Assembly: GCF_900141635.1 (NCBI RefSeq)
Contig: NZ_FSRH01000001.1
Location: 124,001-188,000 of the forward strand
DNA: 64,000 nucleotides
Reading direction: 5' to 3'
Source: Peptoclostridium litorale DSM 5388
Lineage (GTDB): Bacteria; Bacillota; Clostridia; Peptostreptococcales; Peptostreptococcaceae
Positions 43,366 to 52,459 of the stretch are shown one piece after another. The first letter of the stretch is position 1. The number at the start of each line of letters is the position of its first letter. Both the position numbers and the translations under genes were made by a program. The notes beneath the pieces are model-generated. The model made no database searches. It worked only from the letters and a program-made list of their open reading frames with translations, and had not been told where the DNA came from.

Positions 43366-44010
43366 CTATTCTGTATTTTGCTGAGATTCCCTCTGGGCAT
43401 CACTTTGAATTTTGGAATATACACATCCGCAGTAGTCCTGTCTGTAAAGTCCATACTCCAAGCTGAGCTCACATGACCTCTTGTATCCGTTTTTCTTCTT
43501 GAAATCGGAACTCAGGAATGAGACCCCGTAATTTTCTCCAAGTTTTTCTCCCATAGAGTTTAAAAGCTGCGCGTCCTTATGCGGGCTTATTGAAAGCGTA
43601 GTGGTATAGTAATTGAAGCCGTTTTCAGCAGCGTAGCGGGCAGTTTGTTCAAGTCTAAGCCCAAAGCACAGAGTGCACCTTTTGCCTCTCTCAGGCTCGT
43701 TTTCAAGCCCTCTCGAGATGGCAAAGAATGATCCAACATCGTAGACTGCCTCTACAAATGAAACAGGGCTTGCAGAAGGAAATTTTCGAATGAACTCCAT
43801 TTGCTCTATAACCCTTTTCCTGTATTCCTCTTCAGGGTGTATGTTTGGATTATAAAAAAACACCGTTATGTCAAAATAGTTGGAAAGATATTCTATGACA
43901 TAAGAGCTGCAAGGTGCGCAGCAGCTGTGAATCAAAAGTGAAGGCCTAGTTCCTTTTTTTTGAATCTGGTATATATTTTCGTCAAGCAGCTTTTGATAGT
44001 TTATTTTCAC
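43366..44010 (-). CDS. queH: Epoxyqueuosine reductase QueH
   Basis: The 214-residue product matches QueH (formerly DUF208), which reduces epoxyqueuosine to queuosine in tRNA. Conserved pieces are LLIHSCCAPCSS, NPNIHPEEEYRKR, RCTLCFGLRLEQTA, TTLSISPHKD and the C-terminal DYCGCVYS; the Cys pairs bind a [4Fe-4S] cluster and a second metal. The GTG at 44010 (ACTTGGAGTTGATAAA) is preferred over an upstream ATG at 44058 with no site. Single gene. Confidence 0.92.
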   Translation of the reverse strand: MKINYQKLLDENIYQIQKKGTRPSLLIHSCCAPCSSYVIEYLSNYFDITVFFYNPNIHPEEEYRKRVIEQMEFIRKFPSASPVSFVEAVYDVGSFFAISRGLENEPERGKRCTLCFGLRLEQTARYAAENGFNYYTTTLSISPHKDAQLLNSMGEKLGENYGVSFLSSDFKKKNGYKRSCELSLEYGLYRQDYCGCVYSKIQSDAQRESQQNTE

Positions 44011-44165
44011 TTTATCAACTCCAAGTCGTTCTTTAAAAGTATTTGAAAATCTGACCAAATGTGCTCTTATATTTTAATCCAAGCCTGTCAATAAATCAAT
44101 ATAGCAAGGCATTTATATATACTCGCTTTTCATAAAAAATACAAATCCATATACATTTTTGCTTT

Positions 44166-44903
44166 TCACATTCCCATAAATATCCTCTCACATAAGAACC
44201 TGTCCATTCCCGCCTTGTATGCCCGCTCAGATGTAATCTCCACAGGGTACTCAAACCGTATGAAACTGACGGATTTATCGCCAGTTTCAAAAATCACAAA
44301 ACAGCCGTCAGGGTTTCCGTCCCGCGGCTGGCCGACAGATCCCACATTTATGATATATCTTTTTTTAGAGTCAATAAAAAATGTGAAATCATCTTGCACC
44401 CGGACCATGTCGATATCATATTCACCTGATTCGCCTTGTGTCCATATCGCAGGTATGTGCGTATGCCCGCCAAACATAATATATTCTTTAAACAGTTTAA
44501 AATTGGCCCATGCAGTGTGCTTGTCCCTTATATATTCAAAAGGCCTTGTCAGAGCCCCATGAATCATTAAAAAGCCAAACTCTTCATTCCTGAGTTTATC
44601 CGGCAGATTCTTGATATATTCAATATTATCAGCTGTAAGCTCATTGAGCGTCCATTCTATTGCATTTTTCGCAGCTGGATTAAAAAGGCTTGCATATTCT
44701 CTATGAAGGCATGCATATTCGTGATTTCCCATAATGCATTCATGTGATTTTGCAATATCAAGGCATTCGTTAGGATTTGGATAGTAGCCTACCATATCCC
44801 CTAAAAAATATACTTTGTCTACCCTTATTTTCCTGACAATATTCATGGCGACCTCAAGAGCTGCAATATTTCCATGACAGTCGGAAAGCAGTGCTATCTT
44901 CAT
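44166..44903 (-). CDS. Metallophosphoesterase (YfcE/calcineurin-like)
   Basis: A 245-residue phosphoesterase with the dinuclear metal motifs in order: LLSDCHGN (DxH), FLGDMVGY (GD), GNHEY (GNHE), and GGHTH (GHTH). Members hydrolyse phosphodiesters or nucleotides; the exact substrate is unknown. The ATG at 44903 follows GGAGGTGAGTG. It is upstream of queH on the same strand with a 155-base gap, so co-transcription is possible but unproven. Confidence 0.9.
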   Translation of the reverse strand: MKIALLSDCHGNIAALEVAMNIVRKIRVDKVYFLGDMVGYYPNPNECLDIAKSHECIMGNHEYACLHREYASLFNPAAKNAIEWTLNELTADNIEYIKNLPDKLRNEEFGFLMIHGALTRPFEYIRDKHTAWANFKLFKEYIMFGGHTHIPAIWTQGESGEYDIDMVRVQDDFTFFIDSKKRYIINVGSVGQPRDGNPDGCFVIFETGDKSVSFIRFEYPVEITSERAYKAGMDRFLCERIFMGM

Positions 44904-45137
44904 CACTCACCTCCAGTAACACCCTTTTTACTCACACAAATATATTGTATTAATATTACCCTTATTTTCAGGATTTAATTCCATAGAACAATCACTTGCC
45001 TATTTCAGCCCTTAAAATGTATATGTCTTTATGTTATGCATCAGCTTTACATATTCACGTAGCATTTCTTTTAAAATATGAATTGCAAGCGCATTATATC
45101 ATAATTTAATTCCCTATTTATAGCACTGGCAATCTAT

Positions 45138-45552
45138 ATGCAAGATAGTCTGGAGGCTAAAATTGGAAATGAATTCACAAGCATGTGAAAAGAGATATTT
45201 CCTGAAGGCATCTATGTAAACCTAAAGAGGATCAAGAATTATTACGGAGACTTTCCTATATGCATTACCGAAATAGGCTGCTCTTTCGATGATGCAGTAT
45301 CGCCTGATGGCAGGGTTCACGACAGCAAGAGGATAGTTTATTTAGAAGAACACATAAGCCAAATTGCAAGGGCCATGAACGAAGGGGTTAATGTGCGCGG
45401 AATATATGTCTGGTCCCTTCTAGATAACTTCGAATGGACATCTGGATATACAAAAAGATTCGGCCTTGTTTATGTTGACTTTGAAAGTCACTCTGGAAGA
45501 ATAAAGGACAGCGGATACTGGCATGGCAATTTTATAAAGATAAAAAGTATAA
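45138..45552 (+). pseudogene. Beta-glucosidase (GH1) remnant
   Basis: The frame after 45189 encodes the C-terminal part of a GH1 beta-glucosidase: FPEGIYVNLKRIKNYYG, ITEIGCSFDD (family catalytic nucleophile motif ITENG, here with Ile in place of Asn) and the unmistakable GIYVWSLLDNFEWTSGYTKR. About 300 N-terminal residues are missing, an in-frame TGA at 45186 interrupts it, and the C-terminus runs into a 32-bp inverted repeat. No functional enzyme can result. It shows former beta-glucoside use. Confidence 0.88.
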
Positions 45553-45621
45553 ACATAATAAGCGGTATATCTCCTAAGTTGACGCTTCCCGTCAACTTAG
45601 GAGATATACCGCTTATTATGT
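45553..45621. repeat. 32-bp perfect inverted repeat
   Basis: The left arm (45553-45584) begins ACATAATAAGCG, the right arm (45590-45621) ends CGCTTATTATGT, and the loop is CTTCC. All 32 pairs match. There is no T run. It sits exactly at the end of the GH1 remnant. Confidence 0.92.
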
Positions 45622-45644
45622 CCACTTTAATATTTAAGTAAAAG

Positions 45645-45833
45645 CTATACAAGATCCACTTTGCAAAATTCATATTGTTCATTGTAGCTAGATATCAATT
45701 CATTTCTTGACTGAAGCTCTGATGCCATAAGGGACACAGGACACTCCTCTGAGCCTCTTTCAAATCTAATTGCCTCTGTAAATATCTTTCCACCTTCAAT
45801 AACACAACTCACGATTTTTCTTGCATTTTCCAT
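45645..45833 (-). CDS. Small 62-residue protein of unknown function
   Basis: Soluble, with two Cys (CVIEG near residue 10 and CKVDLV at the end) and no recognised domain. The ATG at 45833 follows TTGGAGGGGAATTTTTT, a good site; the longer frame to 45896 has none. Single leftward gene after the palindrome. Confidence 0.55.
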   Translation of the reverse strand: MENARKIVSCVIEGGKIFTEAIRFERGSEECPVSLMASELQSRNELISSYNEQYEFCKVDLV

Positions 45834-46414
45834 AAAAAATTCCCCTCCAATTTTAACACCGTTTACATTAGCACGTATGATATGCATGTATCTCAAACAA
45901 ACATGCAGTTTGTAGATAAATTATATTATAAAACCATATCAATTACAACGTTTTCGCGCTATATTCTCCGTTAGTTTTCTGACAAAAGAATTGGACTGAT
46001 TTTTCCTTGCAACATTGTTAAATTTTATCCTGTTATGTTTTCATTCTGACTTTAACAACAATGGAGTGTTTTTAGCATTTTCAAAACACTCCATATAAAT
46101 TTCACCGCACATTACATTAAATTACTTTCACAAATATAAAATTCATTGTTATTTAACTGGCAGCTATAAATAAATATAAATTCAACAATAATATATCAGT
46201 AGAGCATTATTTTTCCATGCTTTTATGCAACCCGAATTAAAAGCTCTATTTTTTTGCTGGAATTTAAACAATTCAAATATATATTGGGTATAAAGTGATT
46301 AACATAATGACAAAGAAGTATTCAGTTGATATGTCACAATGTAATGTGAAATTAAATTTTAGAATGGAATGATAAACAAAACAACAATTACGATTATCGA
46401 AAGGGGCAAAGAAT
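45834..46414. other. Long metK upstream region
   Basis: About 580 bases without a gene. A 12-bp hairpin ATGGAGTGTTTT/AAAACACTCCAT lies at 46061-46094. I looked for an S-box (SAM-I) riboswitch before metK and did not find its conserved core. The rest is AT-rich and ends in the metK ribosome site GAAAGGGGCAAAGAAT. Confidence 0.5.
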
Positions 46415-47593
46415 ATGAAAAAATGGTTTTTCACTTCAGAATCCGTAGCTGAAGGTCATCCTGACAAAATTTGCGATCAAATATCAGACGGCATCTTGGA
46501 TGCAATAATGGAACAAGACCCCTATGGCAGGGTTGCCGTTGAAACTTCTATAAGCACAGGACTAGTTTTGATAGTTGGACAAGTAACTACGACTTGCAAT
46601 ATAAACATCCCCAAAATCGCCAGGGAGATTATTAAAGACATTGGATACATAACGGCAAAGTTCGGCTTTGATGGAGATGCCTGTGCTGTTTTGCCTGCAA
46701 TAGATGAACAGTCATCAGATATTGCTATCGGTGTAAATGCATCAGTTGAATACAAAGAGGGCTCAGGCGATGAGCTGGACCTTCTCGGAGCAGGAGACCA
46801 GGGAATTATGTTTGGCTTTGCCTGTAATGAAACTCCCGAGCTTATGCCAATGCCCATTTCACTTGCCCACAAATTAGCCAAAAAGCTGGCAGACGTGCGA
46901 AAATCTAAGGAACTTCCATATTTGAGGCCTGACGGTAAAGTCCAAGTCACAGTGGAATATCTTGGCAGCAAAGTCGTTCGTATTGATAGCATTGTTGTTT
47001 CCTGCCAGCATGCCGAATACGTAGTCCAGGAACAAATCAGGCAGGACATAATAAAAAAAGTAATAAAAGCCGTAGTTCCCGCAGCTCTGCTCGACAATCA
47101 GACGAAATACTTTGTCAACACCACGGGCAGGTTTGTAACTGGAGGACCTCAGGCTGATTCAGGACTTACCGGCAAAAAAATAATAGTAGATACCTATGGC
47201 GGCTATTCAAGACATGGCGGCGGCTCTTTCTCTGGCAAGGATGCTACCAAAGTTGACCGCTCAGCTACTTATGCCGCTCGATATGTAGCCAAAAATGTAG
47301 TAGCCGCAGGTCTTGCAGACAAGTGTGAGATCCAGCTGGCCTATGCAATAGGCGTGTCCCATCCCATTTCCATAATGGTGGATACTTTTGGAACCAACAA
47401 AATAGAAGAAGAAAAAATAGAAGAGCTTATAAGAATACATTTCGACCTAAGGCCATCGGCAATTATGAAGAATCTCGATCTAAGAAAACCTATTTATAGG
47501 CAGGTGGCCTGCTACGGCCACTTCGGAAGGCCAGACCTTGATCTTCCATGGGAAAATACAGACAAGGCCGAGCTATTGAGGAAAGAATTATAG
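46415..47593 (+). CDS. metK: S-adenosylmethionine synthetase (MetK)
   Basis: A 392-residue enzyme that makes SAM from methionine and ATP. Signatures: [20 protein letters not shown] at the N-terminus, [12 protein letters not shown] (GAGDQG motif), and [16 protein letters not shown] (phosphate loop; usually GGGAFSGKDPTKVDRS). Length is standard. SAM is in demand here for the radical SAM and methyltransferase genes in the window. A good terminator follows at 47657. The upstream leader has no recognised SAM riboswitch. Confidence 0.96.
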   Translation: MKKWFFTSESVAEGHPDKICDQISDGILDAIMEQDPYGRVAVETSISTGLVLIVGQVTTTCNINIPKIAREIIKDIGYITAKFGFDGDACAVLPAIDEQSSDIAIGVNASVEYKEGSGDELDLLGAGDQGIMFGFACNETPELMPMPISLAHKLAKKLADVRKSKELPYLRPDGKVQVTVEYLGSKVVRIDSIVVSCQHAEYVVQEQIRQDIIKKVIKAVVPAALLDNQTKYFVNTTGRFVTGGPQADSGLTGKKIIVDTYGGYSRHGGGSFSGKDATKVDRSATYAARYVAKNVVAAGLADKCEIQLAYAIGVSHPISIMVDTFGTNKIEEEKIEELIRIHFDLRPSAIMKNLDLRKPIYRQVACYGHFGRPDLDLPWENTDKAELLRKEL

Positions 47594-47654
47594 CAATCAA
47601 AACTTGAAAATGAATTTAAGTTAATAGTATAAGCGAAGAAATCGGGATTGGAAA

Positions 47655-47697
47655 AAGGCGGCTCTAAAAAAATAAGCCGCCCTTTTTGTTTAGCTCA
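47655..47697. terminator. Bidirectional terminator between metK and the Card1-like gene
   Basis: GGCGGCT (47657-47663) pairs with AGCCGCC (47685-47691), with A and T runs on the two sides. It lies between convergent genes. Confidence 0.8.
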
Positions 47698-47712
47698 TTC
47701 AGCACCAAAATG

Positions 47713-48876
47713 CTATGCCTGGCTCTGGATGAACACGCTCTTGAATTCCTTACAAAACTCATTCAAATCACCCTTGAAAATAATAAGCCTAATATCCATC
47801 TGCGCCGCTCTTTCCTCTATTGTTTTCTTGGAAGGCAACGATGTAGTTACAAGTATCTTGATTGCAGACGAGCCTCCCAGCGTGGCCGCCTCCATTTCGA
47901 GTTCCCGAAGCGTGTCTTCGTCATACCTTGACGAGTCCTTGCATGATACGGCTACGAGTCGCCCCTTGTAGACAGCCATTACGTCAATCTCGTTGACTAT
48001 GGATGTGTCTGACTTGTCCCAAAAAAGCGTAACTCCGCTTTCGACATCATCCATTATGTCCAAATGCTTTATGACGCTGTAGGCCAGGGCTTCGAGCCAA
48101 GTGCCATATGTCATTGCATAGTGTTTGAAGGCCATGGACTTGAAGTTGAGAAAATAATTGTTTTTGTTGTGTTTGTCCATTTTTATGAGCTTGAATCTGT
48201 GGAGGGCATAGATGTACTCCAGTATCAGACTCTTATCCTTGGGCTTGATATTTTTCATGTCCGCAAGGACCCTTGTCTCCTGCTCGCTTTCTCCGAATGT
48301 CTTGAAAATCGCCCTTTCCTTTATTATCCTGTTTATTTTGAGCCACTTTGAGTAGTTTCCAATCTGCCAGGACAATATATCTTCTATCTCTGCTCTGTCA
48401 AATGTCTCGGTGGACTTATGATATACAGCGCCTCCTCCGCTTTCTATGAAATCCTCAACCTCGAAGCTTACTTCCTTCAACTGGAGATCGCGGCACTCCC
48501 CCTTTTCTATGATGACAGCCCTGTTATCTCTTTCCGAGAATATAAACACTGGATACTTGTTGTGAGAAGCTTCCCTGAGAAAGGCCATTGCTACGGGATG
48601 GCCGTTTGAAAGGTCCAGGACCAGATCTTCCTTTTCCCTGGCGGCTATCTGCTCAAGGGTACTTGTAACCTCATTGCAGCTGTAGCAGTTCACCCTTCTG
48701 TCCTCCACGAATATGTCGGGATACATGTCATTCAAAAACTCACGGATATCCGAAAGATCGTCTTTGTCATACTCCTTACCCGAATGTATAAGATACACCC
48801 CTCTTGGCTTGAGTTTTTTAATTGCCACCAGCAGCGAAATGTGTCTTCTGTTTACAAGCCCTACTATTACGCTCAT
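47713..48876 (-). CDS. Card1/Can2-like CARF-nuclease (DUF1887 family)
   Basis: The 387-residue protein begins with a CARF-type Rossmann domain (MSVIVGLVNRRHISLLVAIKKL) and ends in a PD-(D/E)xK-type nuclease domain: GTWLEALAYSVIKHL, NEIDVMAVYKGRLVAVSCK. This is the layout of DUF1887 proteins such as Card1/Can2, which are activated by cyclic oligoadenylate from type III CRISPR systems and cut nucleic acid. No CRISPR array or cas gene is in the window. The catalytic Glu expected in the E-x-K position appears as Ser (SCK), so activity may be changed or lost. The ATG at 48876 is preceded by GGGTGATAAT; an upstream ATG at 48894 is possible. Confidence 0.75.
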   Translation of the reverse strand: MSVIVGLVNRRHISLLVAIKKLKPRGVYLIHSGKEYDKDDLSDIREFLNDMYPDIFVEDRRVNCYSCNEVTSTLEQIAAREKEDLVLDLSNGHPVAMAFLREASHNKYPVFIFSERDNRAVIIEKGECRDLQLKEVSFEVEDFIESGGGAVYHKSTETFDRAEIEDILSWQIGNYSKWLKINRIIKERAIFKTFGESEQETRVLADMKNIKPKDKSLILEYIYALHRFKLIKMDKHNKNNYFLNFKSMAFKHYAMTYGTWLEALAYSVIKHLDIMDDVESGVTLFWDKSDTSIVNEIDVMAVYKGRLVAVSCKDSSRYDEDTLRELEMEAATLGGSSAIKILVTTSLPSKKTIEERAAQMDIRLIIFKGDLNEFCKEFKSVFIQSQA

Positions 48877-49146
48877 ATTATCACCCACATTCATATATTA
48901 TTTTCACTATCTTATTTCTTATAATCTGCAATGCTGCGTCACCTTGTTCGAATCTGTGTATGCCTGTAGTGCCGACCTTTCACTGTTTACAATAAAAATA
49001 CCCTCAATAAGACGGCTATAATCCCAAATAGCAAACTATTGAATAAATTTGATATAAACCCATCTCTTTGAGGTATTAATTGCATAAAGAGGTGGTATTT
49101 TGACAAATATGAAAGGCTCAAAATTTGACAGGCAGGGAGGGACAAT

Positions 49147-49917
49147 ATGAACGATAAGCTCATCTCCATGAAAACAAATAAAGCAGTAATCATGCTGATT
49201 ATAGCTATCGGGGCTGTAATAGGACTGATAGTGCATAGCCTGCACAACTATATTGTAGACAGAAATTTCGAGCCTGTTGATTCCGCATTCAACCACACCC
49301 AATCTGCTTCAAGCTACAGTTGGGATGGCAAAAGCATATCTGTAAAAGGTGGCTTTGTAAAGGGGATGCTGAAAGGTGAAGACATCGAGACTGTAATTGT
49401 AAGATCATTGGCTCCAGAGATGGGCATAGAATTAATCTCTCAAAAAAAGCAAGACATCAGAATTCTGGTGGAGAATGTAGATTCAGGCAGGATTGAAGCA
49501 CAGGGAAACTTCAAAATCGTAAACAGAGGCACAGGGAACATATCAATTGAATTTAGCCTTGGTGAAAACAATGTCGAAGGCGCAACCCTCAAACCCAGAT
49601 ACAATAACGAAAATTATTTTGAATTCGTAATATTAGGTGACAACAGGCTCTTCTATCAAACCATTTCGAATTTTAAAGTGCCGCTTTACACAACTCTTGG
49701 GAATCATGACATAAGGGAAGGCGGAAGAGATATATATGGGACTTTATTTGGACCCGAATACTATTCATTTGACTACACCGCTCAAGTTTTTCGGAGAATG
49801 GATTTTAAAATCTGCAATTGCCTCTATGGATATTTACAAGGACATGAAATAGTGATTTGCAACATTCAGCATAAAAAGTTTTCAAAAGCATACTTGTATT
49901 TAGCAAGTCTCTGTTGA
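49147..49917 (+). pseudogene. Decayed membrane-anchored metallophosphoesterase
   Basis: The N-terminus has a membrane segment (AVIMLIIAIGAVIGLIVHSL) and about 140 residues of a fibronectin-like/unknown region. The phosphoesterase motifs appear but too close together: VILGDNR (GD motif) is followed after about 15 residues by TTLGNHD (GNHD motif), a spacing normally 30-60. The frame then ends in unrelated codons after GPEYYSFDY. The second half of the catalytic domain (GHTH etc.) is missing. So this is a gene with internal and 3' deletions. The start itself is good (GGCAGGGAGGGACAAT). Confidence 0.75.
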
Positions 49918-49928
49918 AAATAATGATT

Positions 49929-50294
49929 TCAGCCCCCTTGTTTTTTGAAAAGTATCCATGTCAATAAAGTAGACAAAATTCTTAAAACAGGATTGTATTT
50001 CTTAATTATTTCTTTTGTATTTTGGTATTCAGCCTTTATAAAAAATTTCATGAATGGGTCCGAAACCTCTTCTCGATTTGTCTGTTTGTATAGTTCCCCA
50101 TATATTTTGGGGAATTTACTTGCCAATATTTCATACCCATCTTCAATCAAGAGCTGCATTACTTTATTCTCCTCTTTGAGGATATCTATTCTAGTAACAT
50201 CATAGCCGCTTGTCTTCAACTCATGTTCCAAAGTCAATGCAACTTGATTGTGCCCACCACCAGTTGAAGCTGTAAATATAAGTATCTTTTTCAT
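49929..50294 (-). pseudogene. N-terminal fragment of an MGDG-synthase-like glycosyltransferase
   Basis: The 121-residue frame has the N-terminal motif of the MGDG synthase/UgtP family (KKILIFTASTGGGHNQVALTLE), which glycosylate diacylglycerol. Complete proteins are about 370-400 residues; here the sequence after KKYNPVLRILS turns into unrelated codons and ends, facing the 3' end of the decayed phosphoesterase. The ATG at 50294 follows AGGAGGCATACA, so the start is intact. The remaining fragment lacks the UDP-sugar binding half and should be inactive. Confidence 0.75.
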
Positions 50295-50436
50295 TGTATG
50301 CCTCCTGACTAATGATTCAGTATTAATGTACTTAAAGACTATCAATTCAATTTGATACCCAACAGTTCATCAGTCAAATACATAAAATTTTTAAATTAAT
50401 ATAGAGAACTTAATTCAGGGCGCGAATTTCAAGCTA

Positions 50437-50778
50437 CTATTTGCTCTTTTTTTCAAGTAAAATCACCTCTGGACAGCAGCTGACTTTAACGCTGTGGCAT
50501 ATGCAGTCCTCCTTGTATGATGAGAGCCTCTTTATAAAGCCAGCTATTTCATCAAATGCCTTGTCTTCCAGAGAATATATAGTCCATTTGCCGCTTTTTC
50601 GCGATTTTACAAGTCCCGACTTGTGAAGAATTTTCATATGATGCGATATAGTAGGCTGAGTTAAATTAAGCCCGTTCATTATGTCATTGCCACACATTTC
50701 ACCGCATGAAAGCATTTCTATTATCAAGAGCCTATTCTTGTCAGAAAGCGCCTTGAACACCTCTATTTGCTCTTCCAT
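50437..50778 (-). CDS. ArsR-family regulator, cysteine-rich
   Basis: A 113-residue winged-helix regulator: FKALSDKNRLLIIEMLSCGE, CGNDIMNGLNLTQPTISHHM (recognition helix) and KSGKWTIYSL. Cys residues lie in SCGEMCGND and in the C-terminal DCICHSVKVSCC, possible metal or thiol-sensing ligands. The ATG at 50778 follows AAGGAGTGTCACT; the longer open frame has none. It is single and leftward; its target is not obvious. Confidence 0.88.
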   Translation of the reverse strand: MEEQIEVFKALSDKNRLLIIEMLSCGEMCGNDIMNGLNLTQPTISHHMKILHKSGLVKSRKSGKWTIYSLEDKAFDEIAGFIKRLSSYKEDCICHSVKVSCCPEVILLEKKSK

Positions 50779-50934
50779 AGTGACACTCCTTCTATATAGA
50801 TAATTTTGAATATATATGTAAATAATATGCGAATATCCCAGACCTGTCAATCTATGTGACAAATAAAAATCATATCCACGCACATGCTGTTAGCTACATG
50901 CGCATGAATATGACCAGTTTAGGTGTTTATTATA

Positions 50935-51252
50935 CTATTTTGCAACAGTTCTTATTTCAACTTGATTTGCTTCCTCTTGGTATATTATATCCGCCTTTTC
51001 CTTGTTGAGATTAAAATATACCCAAAACGGAATTTCATATTTAAGGTTCAGCTTCTCTTCATACATCTCTCCCGGTGGTGTGAAGTTCATTGAAAATTCC
51101 CCGTTAGTTCCCTCTATTTCATTTATAAGCACTTCTCCCCAGCGCTCTATTACAAGCCTTCCGTCTATTATTACTGCTTTTCCCTTGATCTCCTTGTTGT
51201 TAAAAAAAGCTTCAACTTCTTTTTTGTTCCCAATTTCAAACGTTATTTTCAT
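50935..51252 (-). CDS. Small beta-rich protein of unknown function
   Basis: The 105-residue product is predicted to be mostly beta strands (KITFEIGNKKEVEAFFNNKE, then VIERWGEVLINEIEGTNGEF) and could be a cyclophilin-like or similar beta barrel, but the match is weak. The start follows AAGGGGGTTGACTATTC. It lies 47 bases downstream of the gene at 51300 on the same strand, so it may be co-transcribed with it. Confidence 0.6.
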   Translation of the reverse strand: MKITFEIGNKKEVEAFFNNKEIKGKAVIIDGRLVIERWGEVLINEIEGTNGEFSMNFTPPGEMYEEKLNLKYEIPFWVYFNLNKEKADIIYQEEANQVEIRTVAK

Positions 51253-51299
51253 GAATAGTCAACCCCCTTTATATTTTATGTCTTTATATACCCAAATAT

Positions 51300-52370
51300 T
51301 TAGTTGGACAACAATTTGACTTCAACTGATTCGTCACTTTCGATGTTGAGCATCTTATATGGATAAGTCTTGTTCTGGCTTTCAAGAAGTATAATATTTG
51401 ACCCTTTTTCCCAGACGCTCAAGTCTTGTTCTTCATCAGTGTTGACTTCCCATATGCTCTCATCTTCAAGCTGTATATATCTTCCTGATTCTAATATACT
51501 TTCAAGTGCATATTTATTTCCAACCTCATATTTGACCTTTGGAGTCTCCTCCTCGTCTGTTTCTTCTGTAATATCGCTAATACCCATTTCTGCTCCCACT
51601 ATTACCTCTTTTGAGCCAAACTCCATGTCCTTTTCAAGTTTTTTAAATGAATCATTTTTCATATCCTCGATGACATCTATGGACTGGCCTATACTTGATA
51701 ATGTCTTTTTAAGTGAGTTTTCAATGTCTGAATATTGTTCCCTGTTTACGTCATACATTTCAAGAACGGTTTCATACCTCGCTATAGAGTCTTGTAGGTA
51801 CTGTTTTTGATTTTGTATATATATCTGGTTTTTTGTAAGCTTGCTGTTTTCATGGTTATATATGCTTAATCCGTATTCATCATTCCATATTATAGTTCCT
51901 TCAAATTCACCGGTTACAAATCTCCATGTAAGCGGGAAATATACGAGGTCGTTCTTAAACAGTACTGGATATTCTTCTTCACTATTGTCTACAATTTCTC
52001 CATTGACCTCTATATTGAAGTCTGCAATATCCATTTTGACAACTCTGCTTGTGCTTGCCAGCTCCTTGTTTATTTCCGGCATCACAAAATCCCTTACGAC
52101 ACCGTCCTTGTATATGCTTATGCCTTCAGTAGGGCTCCACTGCATTCCAAGGCCAAGAACCTGGAGATTGTCTGTGGTCATAGGGACATAAGTCACATCC
52201 CTGTATTCCATAAGAGGATATTCTATGAGCCTGTTGAATACTATATGACCGTTGAGATTAACCCTGTGGTCTGCAACCCGTGCATTTACAGTTTCAGCGC
52301 TTGCTACTGAAAATATCGAGCTTGCGGCAAAAAAAGCTACAACTAAAATCCCTGTCATCCTTTTTTTCAT
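51300..52370 (-). CDS. Secreted protein with copper-amine-oxidase-N-type domains
   Basis: A 356-residue protein with a signal peptide (ILVVAFFAASSIFSVASAE) and two copper amine oxidase N-terminal-like segments (EYRDVTYVPMTTDNLQVLGL; KNDLVYFPLTWRFVTGE), then a helical coiled region and an acidic stretch (DITEETDEEETPK). These domains bind surface polymers in Clostridia, and no oxidase activity is implied. The start follows GGAGGAGGGATACC. It lies 90 bases downstream of the secreted GH18 gene, beyond that gene's terminator. Confidence 0.8.
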   Translation of the reverse strand: MKKRMTGILVVAFFAASSIFSVASAETVNARVADHRVNLNGHIVFNRLIEYPLMEYRDVTYVPMTTDNLQVLGLGMQWSPTEGISIYKDGVVRDFVMPEINKELASTSRVVKMDIADFNIEVNGEIVDNSEEEYPVLFKNDLVYFPLTWRFVTGEFEGTIIWNDEYGLSIYNHENSKLTKNQIYIQNQKQYLQDSIARYETVLEMYDVNREQYSDIENSLKKTLSSIGQSIDVIEDMKNDSFKKLEKDMEFGSKEVIVGAEMGISDITEETDEEETPKVKYEVGNKYALESILESGRYIQLEDESIWEVNTDEEQDLSVWEKGSNIILLESQNKTYPYKMLNIESDESVEVKLLSN

Positions 52371-52401
52371 GGTATCCCTCCTCCTCTTTCTGTTTTAATA
52401 A

Positions 52402-52436
52402 AAAAACAAGGTATATTTAATTTATACCTTGTTTTT
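52402..52436 (-). terminator. Terminator of the GH18 gene
   Basis: AAAAACAAGGTATA (52402-52415) pairs with TATACCTTGTTTTT (52423-52436), 14 perfect pairs, with runs of A/T on both sides. Confidence 0.8.
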
Positions 52437-52459
52437 CAATCAAACAAACAAATCCTTTT

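Noticed and set aside
45375-45641. Functional 88-residue protein at the GH1 remnant
   Set aside because: It starts inside a GH1 conserved region without a ribosome site and ends through the palindrome, so it is part of a pseudogene.
45834-46414. SAM (S-box) riboswitch before metK
   Set aside because: The conserved S-box core was not found; only a simple 12-bp hairpin is present.
47713-48876. CRISPR array accompanying the Card1-like gene
   Set aside because: No regularly spaced direct repeats were seen on either side within several kb.
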